Origin: Volvox africanus
Lineage: Eukaryota; Chlorophyta; Chlorophyceae; Chlamydomonadales; Volvocaceae
Length of the DNA: 64,000 nucleotides
Direction: 5' to 3'
Assembly (NCBI GenBank): GCA_030268105.1
Contig: BSDZ01000004.1
Coordinates: 7,418,001 to 7,482,000 of the forward strand
A program made the position numbers and the translations under genes. The notes under the pieces are model-generated. The model was not told where the DNA came from, ran no database searches, and saw only the letters and a program-made list of their open reading frames with translations. This document shows, piece after piece, positions 1 through 15,575 of this stretch. Every line of letters starts with the position of its first letter. The stretch's first letter is position 1.

Positions 1-109
1 TTCTCCGTTAAAATTTCGATGCCTATTTAATATACCAATCGTACCGCCAGAAGTTTATATATCAGGCATCACAGCTTCGGGTTGGAGATCGCAGCGCCGA
101 TTTTTCTCC

Positions 110-2383
110 ATGGATAACGAACCATGCGTAACTTGTCAAGGCGTTGATTTCGTGGAGTTTAAGTCAGAGGGCGACCTTGTATGCAGAGTAAGTATTGTGC
201 AAAAAACATCCGAAGCTTCTGACTATGACGCGCAGATGCAGCCGCAGTCCTTAGTCAATTATCGATATAATGTTCCAAATATACCACAGAACTGCGGCAC
301 AGTAAAGGAGTCTCGACTAATTGACGAGCGCTCGGAATGGCGCACGTTCAGTGATAAGGTGGGGTTAGCAAATCTTCAGCATTCTGATTATAGGTCGCAA
401 TATTTCCCTTTAGGATTTCGAAATACGCTGGTCAAACTCATCGCTGCTGCGTTGCAGGATAAGGACACCACCGACCCCAATCGCGTTGGTGGGCCCACGA
501 ACCACTTGCTAGAAGGGCTTACGACAACGATTGGCCGGGAGCGGGTGAGGAAGGGGGCCGGTAGTTCTTCTGGTAAATGTGTTGGGCGCACCGGCGCGTT
601 CAACTGGCGCGGGTGGGGTTACGACTTCCTGGCTTCTCGAGTCCCGAATTGCGGGTGCGAATTCTGGGTTTGATTCCAGAAATCTTAAACGACAACCCGC
701 CCGGAAAGCCAGGAAGAGCGTTCCCTGGACTAAGCACTTCCAATGTATGCCCATGCCCTCCTAATATCATCGGGTCTCTGGTTCTGCTTCTCGTGTATTG
801 AACACACGGCGGCCCCGCTTAACTGATCATGGGGTGAAGCAACCAAGCATGATGGGGAGGCGTCCCGTTGCCATCCGCTTTATTGCTACCAGTCAACATT
901 ACACTCCTGCAGCCCGCAGCCGTGGCTGCAATCCCACTACTTCCACTGGCACTGCCCCAAATCCCGGTCTGCCTGGTGCGGTGTCTCGCAGAATGATGGC
1001 GGCTTGTCGTACACTCTGAATCGAATTCACTCCCGTACCAACAACCCAGATCGGGTTATCATGGCGGCCATGAAGGAGGTCGGGCACATGTGCGAGATGC
1101 TGAAGGTGAACGGTGTGGTCAAAGATCGGGCTTTGGAGATCTACAAGGAAGTGGTGGAGGTGAGAGGGGCAGTTCACAGGGCAGATTAAGAGTTTAAGAG
1201 GAGCGGTTCACAGGTCCAGACTCAGTCTTTCCAAGTTGTAATTGGGCTCCGGAGGTCGCAATCGGACATCTCAGGTAGATATATTATGAAATGATAAAAG
1301 AAGACAATACCCCTGACATGCCCGACCATGCCATGCCATACCCTAGGCTGACCTAACTTGCGCTGATGTCCTCGCAGGCCAAGTCGCTGAAGGGGCGGTC
1401 CGTCAAGGTGGGGACGCGCTGGGCGGGAATGAGGGGAGTCTGTAGCTGGTGGAGAGGAACCTGGCTGGGGGGAAGGGCAGTGGGTTAGCGCACGAAGCCG
1501 AGTTTGTTGACGAATACCGGACTTAACCAGGGGGAGGGGTAGCAAGCATATGATATCGAATAGCAGGCAGAGGTGCACCCGCGCCCGTCTTTTATTAATT
1601 TCCCTCTTTTATTAACTTCCGAACACTTGCATGTGTTTCATGCATGGTCGTGCTCCCGAGCACAGGCCCTGGCGGCCTCCTGCCTCTTCTGGGCGTGTCG
1701 GCAAGAGAAGCAGGCGCGCACGTTTAAGGAGATCGTGGCGGTGCTGGGTAATGACGTGAGCAAGAAGGAGATCGGCCGGTGCTTCAAGGTGGGCAGGTCG
1801 GTGGGCGGGTCGCTGGATGGTGACCGAAGCGGGAGGCGTACCTGGGTGTTTTGGAAGGTGTCCTGCTTAAGTTTTCAGCGATATTGGGAATGTTATCCCC
1901 GCAGCGAAGGAACGACGCACATACGGACTTGTGAATCTGCATGTGTGTGTGTGTCTCTCAAGGGTCTAGGGCGGGCGGTTGGGTCGGAAGCCGGTAATAC
2001 TGGTAACAATCGGTAATAGCTGACCAGTTGTTCCAAATGCCCATTCCCCCGCTGTCCAGTTTCGCTCCTCTCCACAATGTGGTTTAACCACGTCCATCAT
2101 TTCACCCCTCCATCACCCCTCCCGCTTATCCATCACCCGCCAACAGGACCTCCAGCAGATCAAGAAGGACGAGCTGCAGAAGCAGGGCGCCTCGGCGGAC
2201 GCTCTGGCCTCCACCATGAACCAGACTGTGCAGCATCCGGCGGAATTCGTGGTGGGTGGTGTGGTGGGCTAGGGCTTGGGTTGACTTGAGAAGCGGAGGT
2301 TCTCTGTTGGGTTTGTGGGGTTTGTCCTTCGCTGTCTGACCCCGAGGCGGCGGACAGTATAGACACGTGGGGCAAGTGCCTGG

Positions 2384-2426
<43 letters not shown>

Positions 2427-3423
2427 GCTTCGCGACCGAGTGGGCCGGTGTTCGTTTTCCTTCGCCCCGAGGTGCACCCTAACTGCCCCCAAACACGCAT
2501 GTTCGCGTTTACATCCAGCTGACCCACCGAAACTGAACCGATCACAACGCCCGCGCTCTCACATGTCCGCAGCGCAATTACTGCAACCAGCTGCGGCTTG
2601 AGTTTAAATGTAAGAAGCTGGCGGAGGAAATCGCTCAGAACGCTAAGCCAGCGGACCGCAGGGTTCCATGGGACGGTCGTACACCAACATCCATTGCGTC
2701 TGCCATCGTCTTCATCGCTATGGTGCTGTGGGAGGTGAGGGCGAAGATGAGGAGCAGGGACAGCGGCCGAGGAGAGAGGGGTAGTGGAGAGGAGGGTGGT
2801 TGGGTTGATGGTGGGGATGAGGGAGGGCAGAGGGACAATGGCGCCAAACGGCAGAAAGAGGAAGAAGGAAAAGTGCGTTGCCATTGCGGCCTGGAGGAGG
2901 GGCTCTGGGGGAGCGGAAAAGGACCCGACCTCCCCACCCGGCGACCTGGACGTATTGCGATACAGCAAAGCCCACCTGATGGGTCTCTCTGTTGTCCCCT
3001 TCGTGCTCACCACGAGTGTGCCCATTCGGTCTCGGTCACTCACCGCTATTGGTTGCTTGCTCACCACCTTTGTCTCCCACCGTGAGAGAGAACCCACTCG
3101 ATCTCAATTCAATCCAATCGTCCGCTCCCGGTCTTCAGATTAAGAAGGAGGAGAGTCAGAGTCAGGCTGCGGGGTCCCTTCCCGCCTTCGCCGGTCTGAA
3201 GGCCGCCAAGGCACGAGCCGATGCCGCCATGCAGAAGGTCGCCATTATCTCCTCCGTCGCGGAGGCCACTATTCGAGCCGCCTACAGGGACCTCTTCCCG
3301 CACATCGCCCAGCTGCTGCCGACACCGGCAGATAAACCTGAGGAGCGAATTACACCGGAGATGGTGGCGAAGCTACCGAACCCAGATTCACGAGGCGGTG
3401 GAGGGTCGCTGATCATGATGTAG
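110..3423 (+). CDS. Transcription initiation factor IIB (TFIIB)
   Basis: TFIIB bridges TBP-bound promoter DNA and RNA polymerase II in the nucleus. Proposed exons are 110-187, 290-358, 458-544, 992-1159, 1378-1407, 1666-1788, 2147-2251, 2573-2734 and 3139-3423. All junctions are GT-AG and in phase 0, giving 368 residues (family usually about 310-350). The N-terminal zinc ribbon uses CVTC and, across the first junction, CRNC. It is followed by the B-reader/linker region ([24 protein letters not shown]). The first cyclin repeat includes [31 protein letters not shown] and [10 protein letters not shown]. The second repeat is in exons 7-9. The start ATG at 110 sits directly before the zinc ribbon. 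Exon 5 is only 30 bases. The complete ribbon and two repeats favour TFIIB over the Pol III factor BRF, which would carry a longer C-terminal extension. I saw no TGTAA signal in the first several hundred bases after the stop. Confidence 0.95.
2384..2424. repeat. (GT)n microsatellite in a TFIIB intron
   Basis: A nearly pure run of GT dinucleotides of about 40 bases lies in the intron between TFIIB exons 7 and 8. Short reading frames across it are repeat artefacts. Confidence 0.9.
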
Positions 3424-6184
<2,761 letters not shown>

Positions 6185-8274
6185 ATGTCGGCGCTGCCGG
6201 CAGCACAGCAAACTTACCGCCGACATCAGCAGCAACAGCAGCAACAGCAGCAGGTGAACTTTACCGGGAGTACAACTATTGGAGCCGGTTGCTGGCCGCT
6301 CAACGCGGCAACAACAACAGTAGATGCTCCGAAGTGTGAGCGTTCGGGCTCCAGCATATTTGGTCCTCATTGTTATTATGGCGGCGGAACCTCGGGCGGC
6401 TTGCAGGGCGGAGTCCAGAAGGTTCAGACAAGGAAAGAAGCGGCAGCAGCCACATCAGAACCAATCACAATAGCACCGGTACTCAGAGCTAGTAACGGCG
6501 CTCGTGATGTTGTCGCTGGAGTTGCCATTGACTCTGGTGCTGGTGCTGGTGCTGGTGCTGGTGCCGGTGCTGGTGCTGGTGGTGCTGGTGCTGGAGGTAA
6601 TGCGGCAGTCGGTCGGACCGGAAATGCGGGAGGTCCGGCGGCTCGGACCGCCGGTCCGCAGTCCATGCAGTCGCAACTGCGGCTTTCAGGTCATTATCCA
6701 TTAAAGCAGGTGTGTAAAGAGACCATGAAGAGATGCGTTCATTGTTCGCCTCTGTTGTGCTCCTGTAACGAAAGCAACAAATGAAAATAATGTTACCTGT
6801 TCGGTACCGCAACTTGCTTCCCGCCACCTCCCTATCCAGCCTCCCGTCTCCCGCTGCTAAATGAAATGCGCAGGAAACTGCTCCTGCAACGGCGATGGGT
6901 CCGATGCAGTCATTTCTGACAGCAGACCCCCGGGGCCCTGGCACTGAGCTGTCTCCGCCGCTGGCGGCGTCGGACTCGATAGTCGCGGCCCGAGGGTTCT
7001 CTGGGGCAGCTGCGGCTACCCTCCTCCCATGCGGACAGGCATCTGCTCTTGTCCTGGCACTTGGTCTCATGCCTACGCCAGCGCGGGGTGCTGCATTCAC
7101 TGGCGCCGCCGCCGCCGCCGCTGCTGGTGCCGGCGGTGCCACTGCGACGTGTCCCGACGGCGCCATTACCCGCGCTCCCAGCAACACCACCTCCCCTGGC
7201 GCCTTCCTCGATGGTGGCTGCAGCAGCAGAAAGCGGGGGCGTGTGTCGGGGGTGGAGGTATCGGGAGAGCAGAGGCCGGAGCTGCCCAGCGACCCTCCGC
7301 CGCCGCTGATGCCGTCGCAAAACGCCGTATATGTCGGCTCGGCAATGGTGCCGCCACAGCTGTCTCGTCAGTCGAAGCGGCGGGTGAAAGCGGTGTCCGG
7401 CGGCCCCGGCAAATCACAACAACGTCGTGAGTTCGCTAATGAGTTAGCGAGCTGTCAGTTGTCGTACACAGGATGAGCACGGCACACACACACACATATA
7501 TATAATTATATACGGTTATATAAATACATTCATAATGAGCTAAAGAGCAAGTTTATATGTGGAGGGCGGATGATGCATCAATTTATTTCCGAGTTTATGT
7601 TTTGTACGGCTAGAGGAACTAAACTTAGGTCCAATATACAAGAGAGAGCGAGATGGAATATTGATCCTGGTAAAGTAATAGTGAACGAAGGAGTTGATGA
7701 CTAACCCGGTGGGACGAAGCAAATGGCAAATTTGTAATGTGGCCTGTTCAGCTCGCTCAGTCGCTCGCTCACTCAGTCGCTGGCGTTCATCCTTCCTCCC
7801 CCCCACCTTTTCTATCGCTCTGCCTTTAACCCCACCTCTGGTGGCGGCCGCTGCAGCTGATGCCGTACATCTGGGTCAGCAGCAGCAGCAGCAGCAACAG
7901 GCGGAGGATTCCCTGGAGGTGGTGACGGAGACGGCCATCACCGGCATGGCAGCAGAGCTGCCGTTGGTACGACTTCAGTTAGGACACGCACAGCGCGGTG
8001 ACAGTGGTCGCGGCAACGAGCGGGGAGGGCCTTGCGGTAGCGGAAGCAAGCTCACTGATGCTACAACTACGGCATCAGTTGGGGTGGCGGCGGCGGCGGC
8101 GGTGTCCCCTTCAACCACTGCCGCTGCCGCCGCCACTGCCGCTGCAGTGACGTCAGGGTTATTCGGGACAGATGCGGCGGCGGGCCAACGCAAGGTACGA
8201 CAACAGCTTGTACAGTAAATATAGGTGCTATGGCGGAAGTACGTGGCGCCCAGATGCCATACAGATTGCTTGAC

Positions 8275-8309
<35 letters not shown>

Positions 8310-8600
8310 ATGTTTGTATGTATATGGTGTTGCTCTTTTCTGCATCCAGGAGGCGAGGAAGCCAGGTGCATTTGATATTTGATAAATTACGATTTATTAC
8401 TCCCATATCTATGATTGGTAGTCTTCTGACAATATAGGCGTCAAAACTGTTAAAAACGATTATTTTAATTTGATTGTTCAGGTGGATAAGTCGTCGGAGG
8501 TTCAAATGGGACTGCTGCGGACTTGGCCTCAGCACCACTGCTACCTCATCAGTGGCAATGAGGCCAGGGGCCAGGGACTAGAGGTCGGAGGGGAGGGTGA

Positions 8601-8635
<35 letters not shown>

Positions 8636-9538
8636 ACGGGAAGGGGGAGGGGGAAGGGGAGGGAGAGGGGGAGAGGAAGGGAGGGGAAGAGGGAGGGGGT
8701 GATGAGTGTGAGGATGACAACGATGAGGAGCAGGAGGAGGAGGAGGAGGAAGCACCGGTGAAGTCTCAAGCACGGCGGGAGAAGAACCGCATCGCGGCTC
8801 GGCGGTGTCGGGCGAAGAAGATAGCCTTGGTGCAAGGAATGAAGGTAGGATTAAGTACGACAATGAGATCTGCATGGTGAGCTACGTGAGCACCTAAAGT
8901 TTACTACTATTATTTTGCGTAAAACTTTGCGTAAGTAACCATAAGTACCAGCATACATGGAGCTATTTGATTTTATAATCTGAAGGGAATTATGGTGGTT
9001 ATAGAATTTTACGTATCCGTACGACAGCAGTTAGGTTATGTACGTACGAAATCTCAATTCGTTTAACCCTGCTAACTCCTCTCCTGCACGCACACGCAGG
9101 AGGAGCTCAAAGAGCTTTTTGCGGCAAACCAGGATCTGAAAATGCAGGTACGTACGGCAAAAGTAGTGTACGACACGTGTACGATCGACGCATTAGAATC
9201 CGTACATACAACTCGATGTGTTGCTGTGTTGCTTGAAGATCGATAGGCGGCCTCCACTCCCTTTCTGTATCACAGCCGTACATCCTGGTGGTGCTCTTTT
9301 GATGTTGAGGTGTTGAGGTGCTGAGGTGTTGAGGTGTTGAGGTGTTGAGGGGGGGACTAGCGACTGGATTTTAGTTATCTTCCTTTCAGTCTTCTCCCCA
9401 TCTTCATCATCATCATCAATATCATTATCGTCATCGATAATGACGATAATACATCTTCTTAGACTCCAAAAGGTAATATTACTAATAATGACCTGAGATG
9501 AGAAATGTAATCCAATATGTACATTTACACACACACAC

Positions 9539-9606
<68 letters not shown>

Positions 9607-12037
9607 ATATAAAATATAAAATATAAAAAATATATATATAATTAGAATGGAAAAAATCAGCATAAGCAATCAACAATTTACAAAAAATGGATTTGCCGGG
9701 CACATGTTAGGAATGGCTGTTGTGATTTTATTCCGAATATTCCAAGTTATAGCATTGTTAGTTTGTATAGGATTTGCTTGTTTATTAATTATACTGTTTA
9801 TATATATATATTGTCCCTCCCTATATTGTTACGTCACAATATATATATATATATTGTGTGTGTGTGTGTGACGTAATTCTGTTGTTACAAGGGAGCCTCC
9901 GCGCAATCACAATTGCGTCCATTCTCCCTCCCTGGACCTGGACTTGGTGGTGACGTGGCACACACAGGTGGTGACGTGGCACCGGCTATTCAGTCGGGAA
10001 GTGAAGCTGCGTGAGGCGTTAAAGAGGGTCGTACTGGGGGCGTGGAGCACAAGTGCGGCGGAGGCAACAGGTCAGTGTGCTCCACTGATGGCCTGAGGGG
10101 GGGAGTGAACTGCGCTCCAGGGGAGGCGGGAGGGGGGGAAGCGGTGGAAGGGGCAGGGGGAGGCGTTAGAAAGGGCACGCGGCAACTCATCACCCCCTTG
10201 TCGCAAAAGCCCTTTGATGAGTACTGCGCCACACGACACGACACGACACTGGCACACGGCCTGATGCCAAAATGTTTTTTGCACAGTTGTAAAAAAACGT
10301 GTATATGTACACAAGTGGTTTTCATGTTAAGTACAGATAAAATGCATTTTGTTGGTTAGGTTATGGTTGTAGTTTCGGTTATAGTTGTTTCCGAGAACCC
10401 CTCACCGTTTGAAAAACCATGATAATTTAAAAATGTCGAGGACAAGAGTTTTCGCGATGCGGTTATCCTTCGGAGTCGGGACCGGCGGCGGCGACCGGCG
10501 CCCTCATTGGGATTACATGTATGTGGCAGCGTGGTGTTTACCGGCCTCGGCTACACAGTTGCTTTGAAAACACGTTGCCTAAACAGGGCTCACCGCGCAA
10601 GAGGTCATTATCAAGCTGGAATCGGGCACTATCGACGTCAACAGCATCTTTGCGAAGCTGCAACAGAACCCTACCGACGCTGCCGACGCCGACGCCGCCA
10701 AGCCCGTTACCGCCATCGCCCCCGCAGTAACAGCCACTGCACACCCGCGTGGTTCCGCATTACCGTCGCCGGTGGCGCCATTGACACCGAATACGCCAAG
10801 CTCATCAGTGCTTGTGGCGGCGCAGCAGACGAGCTTGCTTTTTTCATCTGGTGGCAGTGGCGGCATAGAACCGTTGCTGCAACTTCCTCAACCACCGCAA
10901 CCACCACAACCGATACCGTTGCCCTCGTCATCATTAGTGAAGACATTCGGTAACATCGGACAGCAGCGAGGCGCCAGGCAACCACCGCCGCCACCTCCAC
11001 CGCCGCCGTTGCCGTTGTCGGATACTGCCGGGTGCGCTGCGGCCGCCGCCACTTCTGCCGCCACCACTGAATCTCTGCTGGCTGTACTGCCGTCCGGGAG
11101 TTCCGCCGCCGTACCGCCTCTCCATGAAAAGATGATACCAGATTCGCCGTCGCCGCGGTTACCTCAACCCTTTTTGTTCAACCTCAGTGGCGGCGGCGCT
11201 AACGACAGCCATTGGGGGGCATCCTTCCCATCGCGTTCGTGCGAGCAGACTGTGGTGGCGGCGGCGACGACGGCGACGGCGACGGTGACGGCAACGGCGG
11301 CGCAGCCATTACCAACAAAGGATTCTGAGGCACCGGTTGGGTCTCCGTCAGTGCAGCAGCCGCGGCAGCAGCTACAAACCGTCATGACGGCGTTTGCCAC
11401 CTCCTTGCAGACTGCTACAGCCTTTGGGGCCTTATCATGCCACCGGAACCCAGGCCGTCCCGAGCCATCTCTACCGGGGCCGCCCTTCCTCAGCAGTGCC
11501 GCTGAACCCGCCGGGAGCCCGGCGGCGACGGCGGCAGGTGGCACCGCCGCCGCCGCCAGCGCCGCTGTGCTGCAACCCGAGTCGTCGTGCAACCCCAACA
11601 CCGCCTTTTCGAGGTATACGGATTACCGGGACCTGATCCCTCCTCCCACAGCGACGGCCTTCAACATGGGCGGCAGCGGCGGCGACCTTCACGCCGCTAA
11701 GTTGGCGTTGGCGTTGGCGCTGGAGGATGAGAGTTATGGCGGCGGCGGCGGCGTTGGCGGCGGCGGCGGCGCCTCCGCCTTAGCTGCCACAGATAATGGG
11801 AGTGGCGGCGGCAGTGGCGGTGGCGGTGGCGGTGAAGCCGTCACGGCAGAGGGCGGCGGCTCCATGCGGTTTCCGTCCTTAGATCTCGACGCTGCGCCCT
11901 CCAACGCGCTGTTGGCGTTGATGGACCCCTCCTTGCTCATTGAAAGAAACGACTCGGGCGGGATGGAGTGGCTCGCGAACCTGCCGGAGGACGCCGCCAA
12001 CCTCGACGGGACAGCAGAAAGCGGCGATGGCCAATGA
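6185..12037 (+). CDS. Large bZIP-domain transcription factor
   Basis: Seven exons join in phase to encode 1,126 residues: 6185-6709, 6874-7426, 7857-8194, 8482-8844, 9100-9147, 9968-10070 and 10587-12037. The bZIP domain is split over exons 4-6. The basic region RREKNRIAARRCRAKK has the N-x7-R core that contacts DNA. The zipper continues through EELKELFAANQDLKMQ into exon 6. An acidic Glu/Asp stretch lies just before the basic region (8700-8760). The rest is low complexity: Gln runs, a GAGAGA block encoded by a GGTGCT repeat (6537-6590), and Ala, Gly and Pro runs. It should act in the nucleus, but targets cannot be inferred. A TAATATG context precedes the ATG, and an AG seven bases upstream could instead be a splice acceptor, so an upstream exon is possible. 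The subfamily is not recognised; it is not HY5-like. Confidence 0.88.
9303..9351. repeat. Short tandem repeat, unit about TGTTGAGG(TG)
   Basis: About five copies of a 9-10 base unit (gttgaggt core), some imperfect, in the intron between bZIP exons 5 and 6. Confidence 0.8.
9541..9600. repeat. (TA)n microsatellite
   Basis: About 60 bases of alternating TA followed by AT-rich imperfect copies up to about 9640, in the intron before bZIP exon 6. A second shorter TA/TG tract is at 8277-8310. Confidence 0.9.
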
Positions 12038-15000
12038 GGCAGCAGCGACCGTGGGGACGGTGGTGGTGGCGGCGCTGGTGGCGGCGATGGAGGGGTTTTC
12101 CCGCTCAGTGGCTACGGCGAAAGCCTCGCTGGGCCCGTGAAGATGAAAGAACATGTTGATAAAAGTGCATATGCGGTTATGCGCACCTGGATTGGAGTTC
12201 GGTTGTGAATGGTTGGAATCCGTTTTGCGGTTGGTACGGTGTTGTATCGTGGTGATGTCGCATCTTCAATTAAAACATGTTTGGCAGTTGCTTGTTAGCG
12301 CTGCTTTTTATATACGTCGAGAAAGCTAGCTAGCTAGCTCATCTTGGCCAGGCTCATCCAAACGCACCTCATGCAGCAGGCCCTAATGTTGCGAATGCAG
12401 AACTGGTATGAAGGCTGTACGGATTGTGAAATTGTACGACAGTCCCTGACACCCCTGATTTCCATGGCGCAAAAACATTGTTTCATGTCGTACGGCACAG
12501 GCCGGATTGTTAACTATATCTGCGTGGTGTTTTGCCATTTTGTTCTGCAGGCTGACGGCACGAACCCGGATCTTTTTCCCGCGCCTACTTCTCCAGGGGG
12601 ATCGCAGGGGGGGGGAGGGGGAGGGGGGGAGGGGGGGGAGGGGCCAAGTTAAGGCCAACAAAGGCCAAGTTAAGGAGATGTACTGATGGATGCCATAGAG
12701 CTGGCTTTGGCTGGAGAGAAGGTAACTCGAAGAGACGAAAGGAAATCTATTTTTGTTAAGATAAATATAACAAATGTTTTTTGTAGGCAAAATTGAGGAA
12801 TAAGCAATGGAGTATTAAGTATATCGTGCTTCATATGTGGTGTGGGGGTTCGCAAGCGAGTTTCTCAAAACGGACAAGAGTTTTTCGGACAGTCGAAGTG
12901 CGAGTGGGGCTTTGGGGGAGAGAGGCGTGTGGGTGGTTTCGGATTTTCACGGGGACCAGATCTCGATCTGGCTGATCCGGCGTGTTGCAGCGTGGTCCTA
13001 TAAGCACGAAGATCTTTCAGCTGTAGCTGTAGCTGTAGCTGTAGCTGTAGCTGTAGCTGTGGCAGTGGCAGGACATGCCCTGCAACAGTAACGGGACCTT
13101 TCGCACGGACCACCAGTCGTACGGCGCGCGCATTTCCGTCAGCTGGAGGGTCTCGGCTTTGCATGAGCCACGTTGACGCGTTGGCCTTAATGTATCTTCT
13201 CCACCTGCACCCTCCCGAACACGATCCTTCGACCGATTGGGTAGTCGGTCTGCGGCGAGAGCAGTTGTGCGCGGATTTAGGTTAGTGTGAGTCAATCAGC
13301 CCCAATGTGGGTCAGTGGCGCGATGTGGGTCTGTCGGCGCGATGTGGGTCATTTGGGTGATGTACGTAGAAGTTCATGAATTGACATTGTATCATCTCCC
13401 ATCTCAATATACTCGATGATGGACCATTGGCCATTGGAAATCTGGGGACCATCAGAACGGGATCGGGGGTCACAAACGCCACGTGGCGTCATTTTTGGGG
13501 CAGCGGCCAGGGCCCTTTCGCACATTCGTGGTGGCGAAGAAATGATCTGAAGATAGACTGGCGCTTTGATATCGTGTGTACGAGCAAGACGACGAGTACG
13601 ACGTATAGTCGAGCGAGGTTCTTGGACGAAGGAGCGTTCAAAATTTGCATCGGCATCAGTTTGTTTTGGTTTTTGGACGGGGTCAATAATGTATCCTCGT
13701 GGCTGGTGGAGATGAGTCATGGCAGGTGTTGCGTGAAGGTCAAGTGTTGTGATGTTAGGGTTCCCATGCTATCAGCATCATCACTGTTCTTGCCTGTGCA
13801 TGTCATTGGGTTATTTTAAATAAGGGGCATCACCGTGCCAGGGAGGGATGTATGAAGGAGTTTCACAACGGGAAGCGAGACACCGACCACCCGGTATGGG
13901 GCAATCCTCTTGCAAAATATATTGCCTAACTCTTGGCGTGAGTACGGCAGTATAAGAACGCTTGTAGTCCATTATTGCACGAGCCCTCATCCCAGCGGGG
14001 CCAGTGGACCCTCCACCACAGGGTACCTCGCAGGGCTCAATGAGCGCTGTGCCCGTCTTCCTATCCCGCCTTCCTAATTAATATAATAATTATTTTTTCA
14101 AAGTTTGGGTGTTGTGCTCGTCAAGTTGTTTAAGGCCGTGGCTGACTGATAAATTAGGCCGTATCAGGACTCTAAATAATGTATCGGCCTGTTGAAGGGG
14201 CCGAACAGTATCCCGAACCCGTTGCCAACTTGCCATGTAGGGTTCGCACTGGTTTTCCGTTCGTAGTTGTGTAACCACTTTGTGTAACCATTCGTAACCA
14301 CTTTGGAGCAACATATTTTAGGTTCGTAAGCTCGCAACGCTGGCTCCTGTGTGATGGTGGTTTAAGTTGTGAATGGACAGATGGAACCCGGGATTTGAAG
14401 GCAGTACAGACCGATACCTCTGAACTGGCTGACCAAGTTTTATCACACCTGTAAAGGCAGCGCCAAAGCCGCCGCCCCAAGACGTCCTCTTTGCGCCTCC
14501 GAGGAGGTAGAGGCCCGTCACATCCACCCAACACCTGTCAACCCTACAATGCCTTTCGCAGGCTGAAACACTAAGAACGGACTATCTAATAGTTTACTAT
14601 GTAAGGCCCTTAATGGGAGCTGCATAACCTTGAGCACTCCGCCCATGAGCCACAACCATGCTCAGCTGTATACCCCCAGACATGGCTTCTTAAAACACTA
14701 TGTCAAGACACACGCGATCGGTTCCGGTAGGATTCCCATTTCGCTCATTCTCTGAAGTTAATTTACACTTTAGGTTTTCCCTCTGCCACGCCTGTGTACG
14801 AATAGCCCTTCTTGGCTTCTAAGATCCCCTGGGATTTCCCCGCGTTGTCATCCCCATCACTTCTGGCCACCTTGAACCCAATCATCCGTGGTGGGCTCCT
14901 TCGCTCCCCGGGCGCATCGCCCCCCCCCTTCATGAGGTCCAGCAATGGGATCCACCTGTCTCAATGTATGTCAGTCTGCACTGCTGATGGCTGACCAAAA

Positions 15001-15575
15001 TCTTATAGACCACGGCAGAGTATGTATGCCGGCTGAGGTGACCTCTCCACGCCCAGGAGGGACCCAGAGGGACCTCTCCACGCCCACGTTCCTTCGTATC
15101 GTCCTGAAACACACTGAAACAACAACAATTCCCATACAGCCCTCTGCAGCTGACCAGTTCCGTCAACCACCCGAGCCCCTCTGATATATGCCCGTGAGTC
15201 ACGGGGGAAAAGAACACGTCCACATACCTATGTGTGTACGCATGTAAGAGCTTGACCTGGAATCTGTATACTATCGTACAATCTAAAGTGCGTAAGATCG
15301 TAAGTGCGTATTCAATATTTTATATTGATACAATCATACTTACTCCAAAACCACCATACATTCATACCTGGTACTTCCAAGCAACAGCGTTTGTCACGCC
15401 AACTGAATTGGGAAATGCCAGGAGGGGGTTTTAAGTTATAATTTCAATATACGCGCATCCGAATTTAAAAATGTCACAACATATCATGCGCACGCACACC
15501 GTAGTCCGCGCTCTGCTCTTTACTCCACAGCTGCAGTAAAAACACTTGGTGCTCGAGCTGCAGCACTTCAAGGCA
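12038..15575. other. Intergenic and 3'-flanking DNA between two convergent genes
   Basis: About 3.5 kb between the bZIP stop and the FAM227-like stop. It includes the bZIP 3' flank, a GCTAGCTAG run near 12325, a G-rich tract (12600-12640), an (AGCTGT)n hexamer array and mixed single-copy sequence. A TTACA (TGTAA on the minus strand) at 14763-14767 could end the FAM227-like transcript, but that would make the 3' UTR about 800 bases. No gene recognised. Confidence 0.6.
13018..13063. repeat. (AGCTGT)n hexamer array
   Basis: Seven or so direct copies of the hexamer agctgt/tgtagc, ending in a degenerate gtggcagtggc segment. Confidence 0.9.

Noticed and set aside
600..690. tRNA-like tail (gggtttgattcc)
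   Set aside because: It lies in a TFIIB intron with no acceptor or anticodon stem.
2126..3097. 323-residue minus-strand frame over the TFIIB gene
   Set aside because: It overlaps several TFIIB exons with clear conservation and is built partly from the GT repeat.
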